NCBI GenBank assembly: GCA_004154925.1
Contig: QJNS01000074.1
Coordinates: 236,885-300,884 of the forward strand
Reading direction: 5' to 3'
DNA: 64,000 nucleotides
Source: Monosporascus cannonballus
Taxonomy: Eukaryota > Ascomycota > Sordariomycetes > Xylariales
Of the stretch, positions 13,623 through 25,900 are shown in pieces; the stretch's first letter is position 1, and the number at the start of each line of letters is the position of its first letter. The translations under genes and the position numbers were made by a program. The notes under the pieces were generated by a model. It was not told the origin of the DNA. It saw only the letters and a program-made list of their open reading frames with translations, and did not search any database.

Positions 13623-14010
13623 TGTTACGACCTAACCCAAGATCGGCCACAAAAACTGTCGGACCCACACAAAGGGGTCACGTGATTTGGATCTCTCTTG
13701 GCATCAAGATCCAAATGAATCCATACAGAACCAACTGAATCCAATGGCGTTGGATCTGTGACAACGTCGAGATCCAATGAAGATCCAATTAACCTATGAA
13801 GATATATACGCTCATTATATTCATAGTCTAGATAGCTTCAGCTTGCAACACTCATCAATACCAATCGTTTGCAATACGCTTCTGCACCCTTGGTATTAAG
13901 AGACGTGACACGATTACTGTATCTATTGCTCAGATTCCCACGATACTCCTGCCAACATAAACCCGTCGGCTTGAGGTTTAATAGTTTGTCAAACCTCCTA
14001 GCTCGTCACA
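13623..14010 (+). repeat. solo LTR, almost free of RIP
   Basis: A 388-bp LTR from TGTTACGACC to CGTCACA with no internal region on either side. Its 3' half matches the LTRs of all other elements here, but nearly all C residues are intact, so it is a useful reference for reading the mutated copies. The U3 half carries repeated gatccaa words that differ from the other subfamilies. Its flanks, taaaa and tacaa, are only a 4/5 match as a target duplication. Confidence 0.85.
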
Positions 14011-14095
14011 TACAAAAAATAAACGTATAAAACGCAAAACGTAAATTTATTACTATAATACTTATTATAACGGTAAAAATAAAGGGAAAACATAT

Positions 14096-14482
14096 TGTTA
14101 CGACCTGACAAGCCACGGCCTCCAGAAACGGTTGCAACAGAAAGGCCAAGAAAACTATGTAGATCAGGTCACGTAATAGATCACCAACTCACTAGTAATG
14201 AACTAATGAGCCGGATTACCAACTTATTGGTGGTAAGCTAGTGAGCCGGATTACTAATTTACTGATAGTAATCCAGCTAACGGAATAAGGATATATACGT
14301 TTATTAGTTCCATAATTTAAATAATTTTAGTTTGTAATATAATATCGTTATTTAAAGCATTTTTGGTATTACGAGACGTAATACGTTATTATATTTATTA
14401 TTTAAATTCTTACGATATTTCTATTAATATAAATCTATTAATTTAAGGTTTAATAATTAGTTAAATTATATAATTCGTTATA
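14096..14482 (+). repeat. 5' LTR of element C
   Basis: TGTTACGACC to CGTTATA. The first 190 bases or so are practically unmutated, including the tandem gccggattaccaacttattgg-type units. From about 14290 onward the sequence is strongly RIP-mutated, so there is a sharp change inside one LTR. Confidence 0.9.
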
Positions 14483-17400
14483 CGTAATAAGTTTTTATTT
14501 AATAATATCGTTAAATTTTAAATAATATTTAATATTGTTAAAATATTAATTAACGCTTAAAAAACCCTTATTTAATAATTTTAGGCTCGAATTCGGAAAT
14601 TGAAAAAAAAATCCGACAACTTAAGGCTATGCTATTTACCTAAACCGCTTTCGTCCGCATAAAGCCTAAAAAACCAAAACCTTATAATAGAAAAAATAAC
14701 TTTTAAATTTTTTTAATTTAAACATAAATTTACTTTTATTTTTTAAACCTTAATATTTTAGCAAATATAGTCCTAATAATAAAAATATGCCTAATAAGAA
14801 ATACTGCCAATTAATTTAAACTTATTATAAGAACTTTTTTAAAAATAAAAAAATTGGATAAAAAGGATCTTATTAACGGAATTTTTTCGTTTTATATTAA
14901 GTTCGAAAATAAAATATACGATAATTTCGGCAATACGAATAAAAAATAATTTATGGCCTAATAACTTTTGTAATTCCAACAAAAAGGATTTACGTCCAAT
15001 ACGCCGTAACTTTTAAAAATTTTACGGCTAAGGCAAAATAAAATAATAACGAAATTAATACCCTTATTAATATATTTTATAAAGGATTAAAGGATAATAT
15101 AAAAAATAAGATTATTCAAATTAAATAATTAATTATTTTAAACCAATATTTTATAAAAATAATTAAGATTAATAATTAATAATTTGAATAATAATAAGAA
15201 AGAAATAATAATATATTTTATATTTAAAATATAATAAGTTTAATTAAAAAAAAACGAAACGTATTTTTTATTTTTTACAGAACAGCGCCAAAATTTATGG
15301 AATTCGGCATTACTTACAAATAAAATTAAAGCCAGATTAAATGCTTCAATTATGACAAAATAAGATATAAAGCCTATAAATATAAAAAAATCAAAGAAAC
15401 CATAATAAGATTACTAAATCCCTATACCGAAAAAACAACTTAAAAATAATTAAGGAAATAATAATAAAGCTATTAACATAATTTAAGCCAAATACGAATT
15501 AGGTTTACGATAAAAGGTCTAATAAGGATTATTACGATAAGAAATTCGACGAAAAATACGAAAAGCCAGAAAATTAATTTAATAAATATTACGAATATAA
15601 TAAAAAAACGTTATAAAAATAATTACGCAAATATTAGAATTAGGCCGAAAAACTTTATTTTAAAATATTAAATCGATATAGCAAAATGTACGTTATATAT
15701 TGTTAATAACAAAAATATCCCGATTACGAAAAATAAAAATAATATATTTACGTACGAATTACCTGCATATATTATAAGGGATTCGATTTTTTAAACCGTA
15801 CCGGGCATAACGAAAATAATAAATAATAATAATAATAATTTCGAATTATAGCCCCAGAAAATATTTAAAAATTGGCCGAAATAAAAAGTTATTTTAAAAA
15901 AAATTAATGCCCGTAAAAAAACACCTTTTGTTATTATAAATAATATAATTATTAAACGGAAAAAAAGTTAATTTAATGTATAATAAAAAAAGTATTATTA
16001 GAAAGTTATTATAGGTTTTTATTTCGAATTAATATTTACGGCAAACTTTTATAAAAAAAGGTTATTAAAAAAGAAATATATTAATTTATAAAAGATTTTT
16101 GAAACGATAATCGAAATAATATATAATAGGATATAATCGTAAACATAAAACAAAAATTTATTTAATAAGGAAAGGAATTATAATAAAATTAAGAAAAATT
16201 AATACCGTTTAAAGAAACAGTACGCCGGCAATAACGATAAATATAGCAATTAAACGTAATATATAAAAAAATATAAATAAGGCTTAGTAAATTCGAATAA
16301 AAATTAAAAAAAGGTTATTTATAAAAAAGCTGCAAACTAACGAAATCTAAAAAAATTAAAAGGAATTTTTAAAAAAGGTTTTAAATGCGAAAATAAAAAT
16401 ATTAACGATTTTATTATTTTGAATATACGAATCAAAACGTATTAATATATTATAATAGTAAATTGTAAAATTTTGGGCGGAAATTATATTATACCGAACG
16501 TAATTAATAAGTTAAAATTATTATAAAGATATAAGTTAAAACTTTATATCACGACAAATACCGAAATTTAGGAATTCGCTTACGATAATGGAAAGGTTAA
16601 ACGTAAAATTAATTATTTCGAAATTTTTATTTAAAGACGATATTAAACGGTTAATTTCGATATCGTTTTATTCGGGAATTACGATATAATTTTAAGATTA
16701 TTATGGATACGTTAATATAAAATTTTAATTAAGCGAAAAATTGGCCAAATTAAATTCGTTTTATTTTTTATTAATAAATAAAAAAAGGAACAGTTAAGAT
16801 CTTAATATTTAATTAATAATGGCGATAGGTGCAGGTATAAGAATATAGCAAATACCTTATTATTTAAAGGAATAAAATATAAGAAAAAAAACGGATATTA
16901 AAAAAATAAAATATATCGTTATTATTATTAAAGCGAAACTAAAGTGATTAAATAACGATTTAAAATAGTAAAAATAATAACTTTAAAAGTTAGAAAGTTT
17001 AATTAATATGTTATTATAATATTATGAATACGAATAACTTTTTAAAAAGGAATTTAATACGAAATTATTAAAATATAGCGAATAAAATTACGAAATAATT
17101 TTTAAAAAAGAGTTCTTAATAAAGTTTTACCTTATTTATAACTTTAATGGAAATAAGTTATATATTTTTAAGAAATACCTAGAAAATCGGTTATAAAAAG
17201 GATAAATTTAATTTTCGACATTATTAACAAAATATTTATTATTTTTCGTACTTAGAAAAATAAAAAGTTACGATTTATAATTAATTATTAATAATTAAAC
17301 GATAATATTATTAAAGATTAAATATTATTATTTTTGATTACGGAAATAAAAAACCGAATTTACGGAATTAAATAGTTTATAGTGTTCAATTTTCAAAATG

Positions 17401-19803
17401 GATATAACCTTATTAAAATTAAAAAAGGATACGAATAAAAAATAACCTTGAGGACGAAATACGGATTGTTTAAATATTTGGTTATATTAATGGGATTTAC
17501 GAATATACCAGTAATTTTCCAGTAAATGGTTAATTACGTATTACGAAAATATCTCGATATTTTCGTTATATATTATTTCGACGATATTTTTATTTTTTCG
17601 GAGATAAAAAAATTATATACAGGATATGTTTATAAGGTTTTTAAAGTTTTATAAAAGGTAAGGTTATTTATTAACGTAAAAAAAATTAATTTTATATATA
17701 GGAAATAAAATATATAAAATATATTATTATTCCAGAATATATTAAAATAAATCTTAAGAAAATTATTATAATTACAGAATAATAAATATTAATAATGGTT
17801 AAAAAGGTATAAGCATTTTTTGGATTCGCTAATTATTATAGAAAATTTATTCGAAATTTTAGCAGGATAATAATATTTTTAATAAATTTTACGAAAAAAA
17901 AAGAATTTATATAGACGTTGAATACGGAAAAAACATTTCAAAATATTAAAGATATAATTATTAACGAATTAAACCGTTCCGTTAAATTAAAAACCGATAT
18001 TTCGGATTACGTATTAAGTATAATAATCGGATAACGAAATAATTAAGATAAATTGTATTTTATTATATTTTTTTCGTATAAATTACAAAAAACTAAATTT
18101 AATTACGGTATTCCAGATAAGGAATTTATGGTTATTATTATGGCATTTCGAAAGTTTAGGTATTTTTTAAAGGAAAGTTTATACTAGATTAAGGTTAATA
18201 CGGATTACCAAAATTTTACCTGATTTATTACGATTAAGGAATTTATAGGATAATAGTTTTGTTACGCGGAAAAATTGGCGAACTTCGATTTCGTTATTAT
18301 CTATAAGAAAAAATTAAAAAACGGTAAAGTAAATGTTTTAAGCGGGCGATCAAACTTTAAAAAAAATTGGTTAAAATTAATTATATAATTTTTGATATTA
18401 TTATAAAAAGATATTTACGTTTACGACAAATTGCGATAATTCGGGTAGTACCTTATTATATATATTAGAAAATTTAATAATATAACGATAATTTCCTAAA
18501 AAACCAAAAAATAAATAAGATATAAGTTTTAAAGGAATACCGAAAAGATTTAATACAAAAGATATATGAATATTAATTATATGGATATTAAGAGATTTAT
18601 AAAACCTTAAAAAGATTTTAACGTATATTTTTTTTTAAAAATAAAATTAACAATATAAAAAGTTATACGGTAATGCGATATTTGCGTTAAAGCAAAGGTT
18701 CGACAATATAAACTATACGAAAAATTATAGCTATTATTAATTGCAAAAGGATTATAATATTTAATTATATTCGATTTTATTATTAATTTTTTATATTAAA
18801 AATTTTAATTACAGGAATATATTATAATAGTATTTTCGTAATTGTCGATCGATTTACGAAATATTCCTATTTTTTACCATATTATAAGGATATATATCCC
18901 GAATAATTAATATATATATTTTTTAAACTCGTTTTCAATATATACGGATTATTTAGAAAAATTATATTAAATAAAAGTTTAATGTTTGTATTAAAATTTT
19001 GGTAAAGCCTAATAATATAAATTAGCCTAAATCATAAGTTTTTTAATATATTTAAACCTTAAGTAAATAAATAAATAAAGCGAATAAATTAAATTTTAAA
19101 AACTTATTTATAATATTATATTAATTACGAACGAAATAACTAAGATAAATAATTTCTAATTGTATAATTAATTTATAATACCGGGTATTAAAAAAGCACT
19201 AAAATAATACTTACGAATGTAAATTTTGGTTTTATGTTAAAAGTTTATAAAAAAATATATAATAACGGTTTAATTAATATCAAAATAATTTTTACGTTAA
19301 AATAATTACGATAATTATATTAAGAAATAAAAACAAAACTAAAATTCCTATAAAATTAAATAAATAAATATTTTAACCAAAAAAGGTTAAAAAATTAATT
19401 TTTGAAAAAAGGGAAATGGTTTTCCTTATTACAAAAAACATGTTAAACTAAAAGACCTAATAAAAAACGTAATTTTAAATATATCGGTTTATACAAAATC
19501 GCCAAGAAAATCTTAAAAAATAATTATTTATTGGAATTTTTACTAAAAGTCAAATTTTATTTAATCTTTTATATTTCTTTATTCGAATTAGTAATAAATA
19601 TAATTAAAATATATACGGCATAAGATAATATAAAAATAAAAAACGAACAAATATACGAAGTGGAAAAAATTCTCAATATGCAGAAACAAAACGGATTTAC
19701 TTAGTACCTAATAAAATGGAAAAAATACCCAAATTCAGAAAATACTTAAGAACTTGCCAAAAATCTTATTGGCGCCTAGCGCCTGTTAAAGAACTTTTAT
19801 TAA
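14483..19803 (+). pseudogene. gag-pol relic of element C
   Basis: A degraded Gypsy polyprotein. Landmarks: reverse transcriptase with GLFKYLVILMGFTN and then YYFDDIFIFS near 17564-17605 (the catalytic FDD box is intact at residue level); integrase core IFVIVDRFTKYSYFLPYY near 18830-18890 (first catalytic Asp retained); a chromodomain near 19640-19760 reading YEVEKILNMQKQNG, YLIKWKKYPNSENT. The tail reads AKNLIGA then RLLKNFY before TAA at 19801-19803. Frames are broken by many TAA/TAG codons. Confidence 0.85.
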
Positions 19804-20326
19804 TAACGACGGAATTACCCGAAATAATAATATCCTAATTTACAAAATCTAAGGAAAAAAGCCTTTGGTTTATCGTATTCCAATTAATAACGTCTATTTT
19901 CCCGGAGGCCTAAATCTTAATTATGGATTTTAATTTTAATTACGTAAGGTTATTAAAATTATTTAAGAATTAAAGGGTATAATTAACAAATTTCGTACCC
20001 TAAGATTAATAATGCTGGCGTTAATAACGTATGCGAAAAAGACGCGCAAAAGCTTTAAATAAAGATTTTTCGGCCGTTAGCTTTTCTTTTTTTAATTTTT
20101 TCGATTTTGCGATATAGCAATTAATTATGGAAATAAGGATTTTTATTTCGTTATACGAATAATTTCGACAGATATATTCTTTATAACGAAAACCCCCATT
20201 TATTATTTAGTAATTAAATTGCCGAATAAAATAAAAAAAATAAAATATTACGTTAAAGCCTTCGAATTCAATTATATTAACCAAAGCAAATCGCTGTTCG
20301 GATTTGCGAAAACGACGTTTGGACAT
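19766..20326 (-). pseudogene. antisense ORF of element C (Cys-rich/coiled-coil type)
   Basis: The best-preserved minus-strand example of the antisense frame: 187 codons counting the stop, ATG at 20324-20326 and stop at 19766-19768. The first 110 codons have one in-frame stop (TAA in a Gln position). It begins MSKRRFRKSEQRFALV, then EFEGFNVIFYFFYFIRQF, FRYKEYICRNYSYNEIK, and a Lys/Glu-rich stretch AKSKKLKKEKLTAEKSL, RLFRIRY. The far end has KIDVINWNT and an Ser-Gly-rich tail with NKSSLTGARRQ. Tyr at spaced positions suggests lost Cys pairs. Compared with E it has one extra codon and no net frameshift. Its last 38 bases overlap the end of pol, tail to tail. Function unknown. Confidence 0.7.
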
Positions 20327-20396
20327 ACCGGAAGATATATTAAAGGTATACAGAAAAGATTTACCAAAAAAAAGGAAATCTTAAAGACAAAATTTT

Positions 20397-20411
20397 GGAA
20401 AAGGGGAAATC
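20397..20411 (+). other. polypurine tract of element C
   Basis: A purine run (ggaaaaggggaaat, then cg) directly abuts the 3' LTR start at 20412, the expected place for the plus-strand primer. The same position is purine-rich in A, B, D and, on the other strand, E. Confidence 0.65.
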
Positions 20412-20799
20412 GTATTATAACTTAATAAATTACGGCCTTTAGAAACGGTCGTAACAAGAAGGCTAAGAAAACTATGTGAATCAGGTTACGTAATGGATTA
20501 TTAACTTATTGGTAATAAGCCAGTAAGCCGGATTACCAACTTATTGGTAATAAGTTAATAAGCCGGATCACAAACTTACTGGTGGTAATCCAGCTAACGG
20601 AATAAGGATATATACGCTTATTAGTTCCATGGTTTAGATAGCTTCAGTTTGCAATATAACATCGTTACCCAAGGCACTCTTGGTATTACGAAACGTAATA
20701 TATTACTGTATTTATTGCTTAGATTCCTACGATACTCCTGCTAACATAAACCCGTCGACTTAAGGTTTAATAGTTGGTTAAACCGTATAGCTCGTCACA
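20412..20799 (+). repeat. 3' LTR of element C
   Basis: A 388-bp LTR, TATTATAACT to CGTCACA. It has the same tandem U3 units as the 5' copy, with scattered C-to-T and G-to-A changes. Confidence 0.9.
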
Positions 20800-21315
20800 T
20801 ATATGTAACTATTTTTATATATATTAAATATATATATATGATTTATTTTTTTGTTAATCAAATTAATTAATTATAATAATTTTTTATTACTAAAATTATT
20901 TAAATATTATAGAAATTATAATAAATAAATTCAGAACATATTTCTTTTTTATTTAAAAGGTATATCGTGGAATAAAGGCATTTATATTAATTATCAAACT
21001 CCTAGCACCCCGGAAAAACCTTATTCCGGCCCGCCTACAGTATATAGAAAGCTTCTTAGCTACCGCTCCCTAGAGCTCAATTTTAGTCAGACAATTATTA
21101 CTTCCCACACTCCATGTTACCTTATCTATTTATTAGTCTTACTGTTACACAAAAATACTAAACAAAAACGTTTTTGCGTAATTTTAATTTAGGCCTCGTT
21201 AGTTCGGTACGGGAAAAAGTTATTTGATTAGTTAATTTTAGCGCTTTAGCGTAATATATAAAAATATATTAAAAATAGAAACGAGCCAGCAGAAGCCTAA
21301 GCTATTGGAGATCAG
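20800..21315. other. spacer between C and D, no gene seen
   Basis: A+T-rich with a short stretch of more normal composition (about 20990-21310), including a small CCGGAA...TTCCGG inverted repeat near 21013-21035. No reading frame of note. The last five bases, ATCAG, are the left target duplication of element D. Confidence 0.4.
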
Positions 21316-21681
21316 TGTTATGATCTAACGGGCTACGGCCTCAGAAAACGGTCGTAATAGTGATTAAGCCATGTGGGTCGAGTCACGTGATGGCTCGACA
21401 GCATCGATCGTAAAGCCTTTAAAGCCGGGCTCGACAAGATCGATCGTAAAACCTTTAGAGCCGGGTTCGACAGGGTGAAAAAATTAAGTATAAAAAGATA
21501 TTCATTATTTCCATAATTTAGTTAACATTAGTTTGTAATAAAATATCATTATTTAAAATACCTTTGGTATTACGAAACGTAATAAGTTATCGTATTTATT
21601 GTTTAAATTCCTATGATATTCCTGCTAATATAAACCCGTCGACTTAGGTTTAATAGTTGGTTAAACCGCTAAGCTGTTATA
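21316..21681 (+). repeat. 5' LTR of element D
   Basis: 366 bp, TGTTATGATC to TGTTATA. The U3 contains two tandem 36-bp units around the catcgatcgtaaagccttta motif. The 3' LTR has one unit, which accounts exactly for the 36-bp length difference. Confidence 0.9.
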
Positions 21682-21934
21682 TGTTATAAGTTTTTATTTA
21701 ATAGTACTGTCAGATTTTAAATAATATTCAACATTGTCAAACTGTCGACCAGCACTTAGGAAACTCTTATTTAGCAGTTTTAGGCTCGATTTCGGGAGCT
21801 GGAAAAAGAAGTCCGATAACTTAGGGCTACGCCACCTGCCTAACCTTTTCTCGCCCGTATAAAGCCAAAAAAGCCAGAATCCTACAATGGAAAAGGTAAC
21901 CCTTAGATTTTCTTAATTTAGACAAGAATTTACT
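21682..21934 (+). pseudogene. gag leader and 5' gag fragment of element D
   Basis: Internal sequence after the 5' LTR, homologous to the same place in A, B and C (ctcggtagctgg/gataacttagggctacgcc region). It stops at 21934, where element E is inserted, and resumes at 28644 after E's duplicated TTTAC. I do not see a convincing tRNA-complementary primer binding site. Confidence 0.7.
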
Positions 21935-22331
21935 GTGACGGCTAGGCGGTTTAACCAACTATTAAACCTTAAGTCGACGGGTTTATGTTGGCAGGAATAT
22001 CGTGGGAATCTAAGCAATAAATACAGTAATCGTATTACGTTTCTTAATACCGGAAATGCCTTATTGCAAACGATTAATATTGATAAGTGTTATAAGCTGA
22101 AATTATTTAAATTATGGATTTAATAAGCATATATATCCTTTTCCTTTAGCTGGATTATTACTAATAAGTTGGTAATCCGGCTTACTGGCTTATTACCAGT
22201 AAGTTAGTGATCCGGCTTACTGGCTTACCACCAGTCAATTGGTGATCTATTACGTAACCTAATTTACATATTTTTCTTGGCTTTTTCCGTTACGACCGTT
22301 CTTGGAGGCCGTAACTTATTAGGTCGTAATA
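21935..22331 (-). repeat. 3' LTR of element E
   Basis: 397 bp, reading TGTGACGG...GGTCGTAATA on the plus strand. It holds two-plus tandem units of about 35 bp (gtaatccggcttactggctt type) that correspond to the U3 repeats of element C. Confidence 0.9.
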
Positions 22332-22347
22332 GGATTTCCTTTTCTCC
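22332..22347 (-). other. polypurine tract of element E
   Basis: On the minus strand this reads ggagaaaaggaaatcc, and it abuts the 3' LTR of E. Confidence 0.6.
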
Positions 22348-22418
22348 AAAATCTTGTTCTTAAGACTTTTTTTCTCCTGGTAAGTTTTTTTCCATATACT
22401 TTTAATATATCTTCCGGT

Positions 22419-22976
22419 ATGTCCAAACGTTGTTTTCGCAAATCCGAACAATAATTTATTTTGGCTAATTTAATTAAATTCGAAAGTTTTAACGTAATAT
22501 CTTATTTTTTCTGTTTTGTTCGGCAACTTTATTACCAAATAATAAATAAGGTTTTTCGTTATAAAAAATATGTCTGTCGAAGTCGTTCGTATAACAGGAT
22601 AAAAATCCTTATTTCCATAATTAATCGTTATATCGCAAAATCGAAAAAATTAAAAAAAAAGTTAATAACCGAAAAATCTTTATTAGAAACTTTTGCGTAT
22701 TTTTTTTGTATACGTTATTAACGTTAATATTATTAATTTTAAGGTGCAAAATTTATTAATCGTACCCTTTAATCTTTAAATAATTCTAACGATTTTACGC
22801 AGTTAAAATCAGAATTCGTAATCGAGGTTCAGACTTTAGGAAAGGTGGACGTTATTAATTAAAATACGGTGGATTAAGGGTTTTTTTCCGTAAATTTCGT
22901 GGACTGGGATATTATTATTTCGGGTGGTTCCGCCGTTGCTAATAAAAGTTCTTTAATAGGCGTTAAGCGCCAATAA
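22419..22976 (+). pseudogene. antisense ORF of element E (Cys-rich/coiled-coil type)
   Basis: A frame of 186 codons counting the stop, opposite to E's gag-pol, from ATG (22419) to TAA (22974-22976) with no net frameshift. All internal stops are TAA, and most can be derived from CAA, CGA or TGG by RIP. It starts MSKRCFRKSEQ, then NLIKFESFNVISYFFCF, VRQLYYQIINKVFRYKKYVC, IAKSKKLKKKLITEKSLLE, and a tail with LGKVDVINWNTVD, FVDWDIIISGGSAV and SSLIGVKRQ. It aligns over its full length with the frame in C. The last 38 bases overlap the pol end (stop at 22939-22941 on minus). An 86-codon stop-free run lies at 22461-22721. Not recognised as a described protein. Confidence 0.7.
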
Positions 22977-25900
22977 GATTTTTGGCGGGTTCTTAGGTAT
23001 TTTTGGAATTTGGGTATTTTTTTTATTTAATTAAGTACTAGGTAAGTCCGTTTTATTGTCGCATATTAAATATTTTTTCCACTTTATATGCTTATTTATC
23101 TTTTATTTTTACGTCGTTTTATGCCGTATACGCTTTAATTATATTTGTTATTAATTTGAATAAAAAAACATAAAGAATTAAATAAAATTTAACTTTTAAT
23201 GGAAATTTTAATTAATAATTATTTTCTAAGATTTTCTGAATAATTTTGTATAAGCCGATATACTTGAAATTAAGTTTTTTATTAAGTCGTTTTGTTTAAA
23301 TATTTTTTATAACGAGAAAAATTATTTCCCTTTTTTCGAAAATTAATTCTTTTAACCTTTTCTAATTATAATACTTATTTATTTGATTCCGTACGAATTC
23401 CAGTTCTGTCTTTATTACCTGGTATAATTGCCGTAATTGTTTTAACGTAAAAATTGCTTTAATATTAGTTGGACCGTTATTATATGTTTTTTTGTAAATC
23501 TTTGGAATAAAACCAAAATTTGCTTTTATAATAGCTGATATTATAAGTTAATTAAGTAATCGTTAATTTTTTAACTTAATTATTTTATTCGTAATTAATG
23601 TAATATCGTAAGTAAATTTTTAAAGTTTAATTTATTTATTTTATTTATTTATCCGTTTAAGGTTTAAATACGTTAAATAATTTATGATTTATGCCGATTT
23701 ATGCCATAAGGCCTTGTTAAAACTTAGATATAAATATTAATCTTTTATTTAATATAATTTTTATTAATAATCCGTATATGTTGAAAATATGTTTAAAAAA
23801 ATATATGCACATTATTTAACATTTATATTCTCGTAATATGGTTAAAAATAGGATAATTTCGTAAATTAATTAACGATTATAAAAATATTATTATAATATA
23901 TTTTTATAATTAGATCTTTTAATATAAGAAGTTTAGTAATCAAGTTAAATATAACTAAATATTATAATCGTTTTACGATTAATAATGGCTGTAATTTTCC
24001 ATATGGTTTATATCGTCGAGCTTTCGTTCTGGCGCAAATATCGTATTGCCGTATAATTTTTTATATTATTAATTTTATGTTAAAAAAGGAATATATGCAT
24101 TAAAATCGTTTAAAGATTTTGTAAATCTTTGGATATCCATATAATTAATGTTGGTATATTTTTCGTATTAAATCCTTTTAGTATTTTTTTAGTATTTATA
24201 TTTTATCTGTTTTTTGATTTTCTGGAAAACCGTCATTATATTATTAGATTTTCTAATATATATTGCTAGGTACTACCCGAATTGTCGCAATTTATCGTAA
24301 GCGTAAATATCCTTTTATAATAATATCGAAAATTATATAGCTAATTTTGACTAATTTTTTTTCGAGGTCTGGTTACCGGCTTAAAGCGTCCGCTTTGCCG
24401 TTCTTTGAACCTTTTTTATAGATAATAACGAAATCGAAGTTCGCCAATTTTTCCGCATAACGAAATTATCGTCCTATAAGCTTTTTGGTCGTAATAAATC
24501 GGGTAAAGTTTTAATAATTTATATAAACCTTAACCTGGTATAAGCTTTTCTTTAAAAAATACCTAAACTCCCGAAATGCTATAATAATGGCCATAAATTC
24601 CTTATTTGGAATACCGGATTTAAATTGGGCTTTATTTAATTTATACGAAAAAAATATAATAAAATACAATTTGCCTTAATTATTTTATTATTCGATTATT
24701 ATGCCTAACGCATAATCCGAAATATCGGTTTTTAATTTAACGGAACGGTCTAGATCGTACATAACCAATATTGGCTTGCTGGTAATTGTATCCTTAATAT
24801 CCTGAAATGCTTTTTCCGTATCTGGTATTTATTTTAATTTTTTTTTTCGTAAAATTTATTCAAAATATAACTATTTTATTAAAGTTTCGAATAAACTTCC
24901 TATAATAGTTGGCAAATCCAAAAAATACCTGTACTTTCTTAACCGTCGTTAACATTTATTATTTTATGATTGCAGTGATTTTTTTGGGATCTATTTTAAT
25001 ATGTTTTAAGGTAATAATATATTCCAGATATTCCATTTCCTATATATAAAATTAACTTTTTTCTGCGTTAATAAATAACCTTATATCTTATAAAACTTGA
25101 AAAATTTTATTAACGTATTTTGCGTATATTTTTTTCGTTTCCGAAAAGATAAGAATGTTGTCGAAATAGCAAATAACCAAAATATCGAGGTATTTTCGTA
25201 ATACGTAATTAATTATTTATTGAAAAATTATTAATGCGTTCGTAAATTTTATTAATATAACCTAATACTTAAATAATTTGTATTTCGTTCTGATAATTAT
25301 TTTTTATTTGTATCCTTTTTTAATCTTAATAAGGTTATATTTATTTCTAAAATCGAATATTATAAAATATTTAGCTTTATAAAGTTAATCTTTTATTTTC
25401 GTAATTAGGAATAATAATATTTAATTTTTAATAATAACATTATTTAATTATCGATAATTAATTATATATTGTAATTTTTTATTTTTTTTAGGTACGAAAA
25501 ATATTAGGTATTCTGCTGGTAATTTTAAAGGTTAAATTTTTCTTTTTGTAACCGATTTTCCAAGTATTTTTTAAAAGTGCGTAATTCGTTTTTATTAAAA
25601 TTATAAATAAGGTAAAATTTTATCGAAAATTCTTTTTTAAGGATTATTTCATAATCTTATTCGTTATATTCCATTAATTTCGTATTAAGCTTTTTTTTAA
25701 AAAGCTATTTATATTTATGGTATTCTGGTAACATATTAATTAAATATTTTGAATTTTAGGGCTGCTATTCTTATTATTTTAGATCGTTATTAAGTTGTTT
25801 TAATTTTATTTTAATAATAATAATAATGCGTCGTATTTTTTTAATATCTGTTTTTTTTTTGTATTTTGTTCCTTTAGGTAATAAGGTATTTGTTATATCC

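Larger units (their letters stand above)
14096..20799 (+). mobile_element. complete Gypsy chromovirus relic C
   Basis: A 6,704-bp LTR retrotransposon with LTRs of 387 and 388 bp. The flanks are catat (14091-14095) and tatat (20800-20804), a 5-bp target duplication with one C-to-T difference that RIP explains. The internal order is standard for chromoviruses, with an added antisense ORF before the 3' LTR. Its U3 and antisense ORF put it in the same subfamily as E and G. Confidence 0.93.

Noticed and set aside
20219..20425. 68-codon plus-strand frame near the end of element C
   Set aside because: Shadow of the antisense frame and purine tract; it ends in the LTR and is not conserved in other copies.
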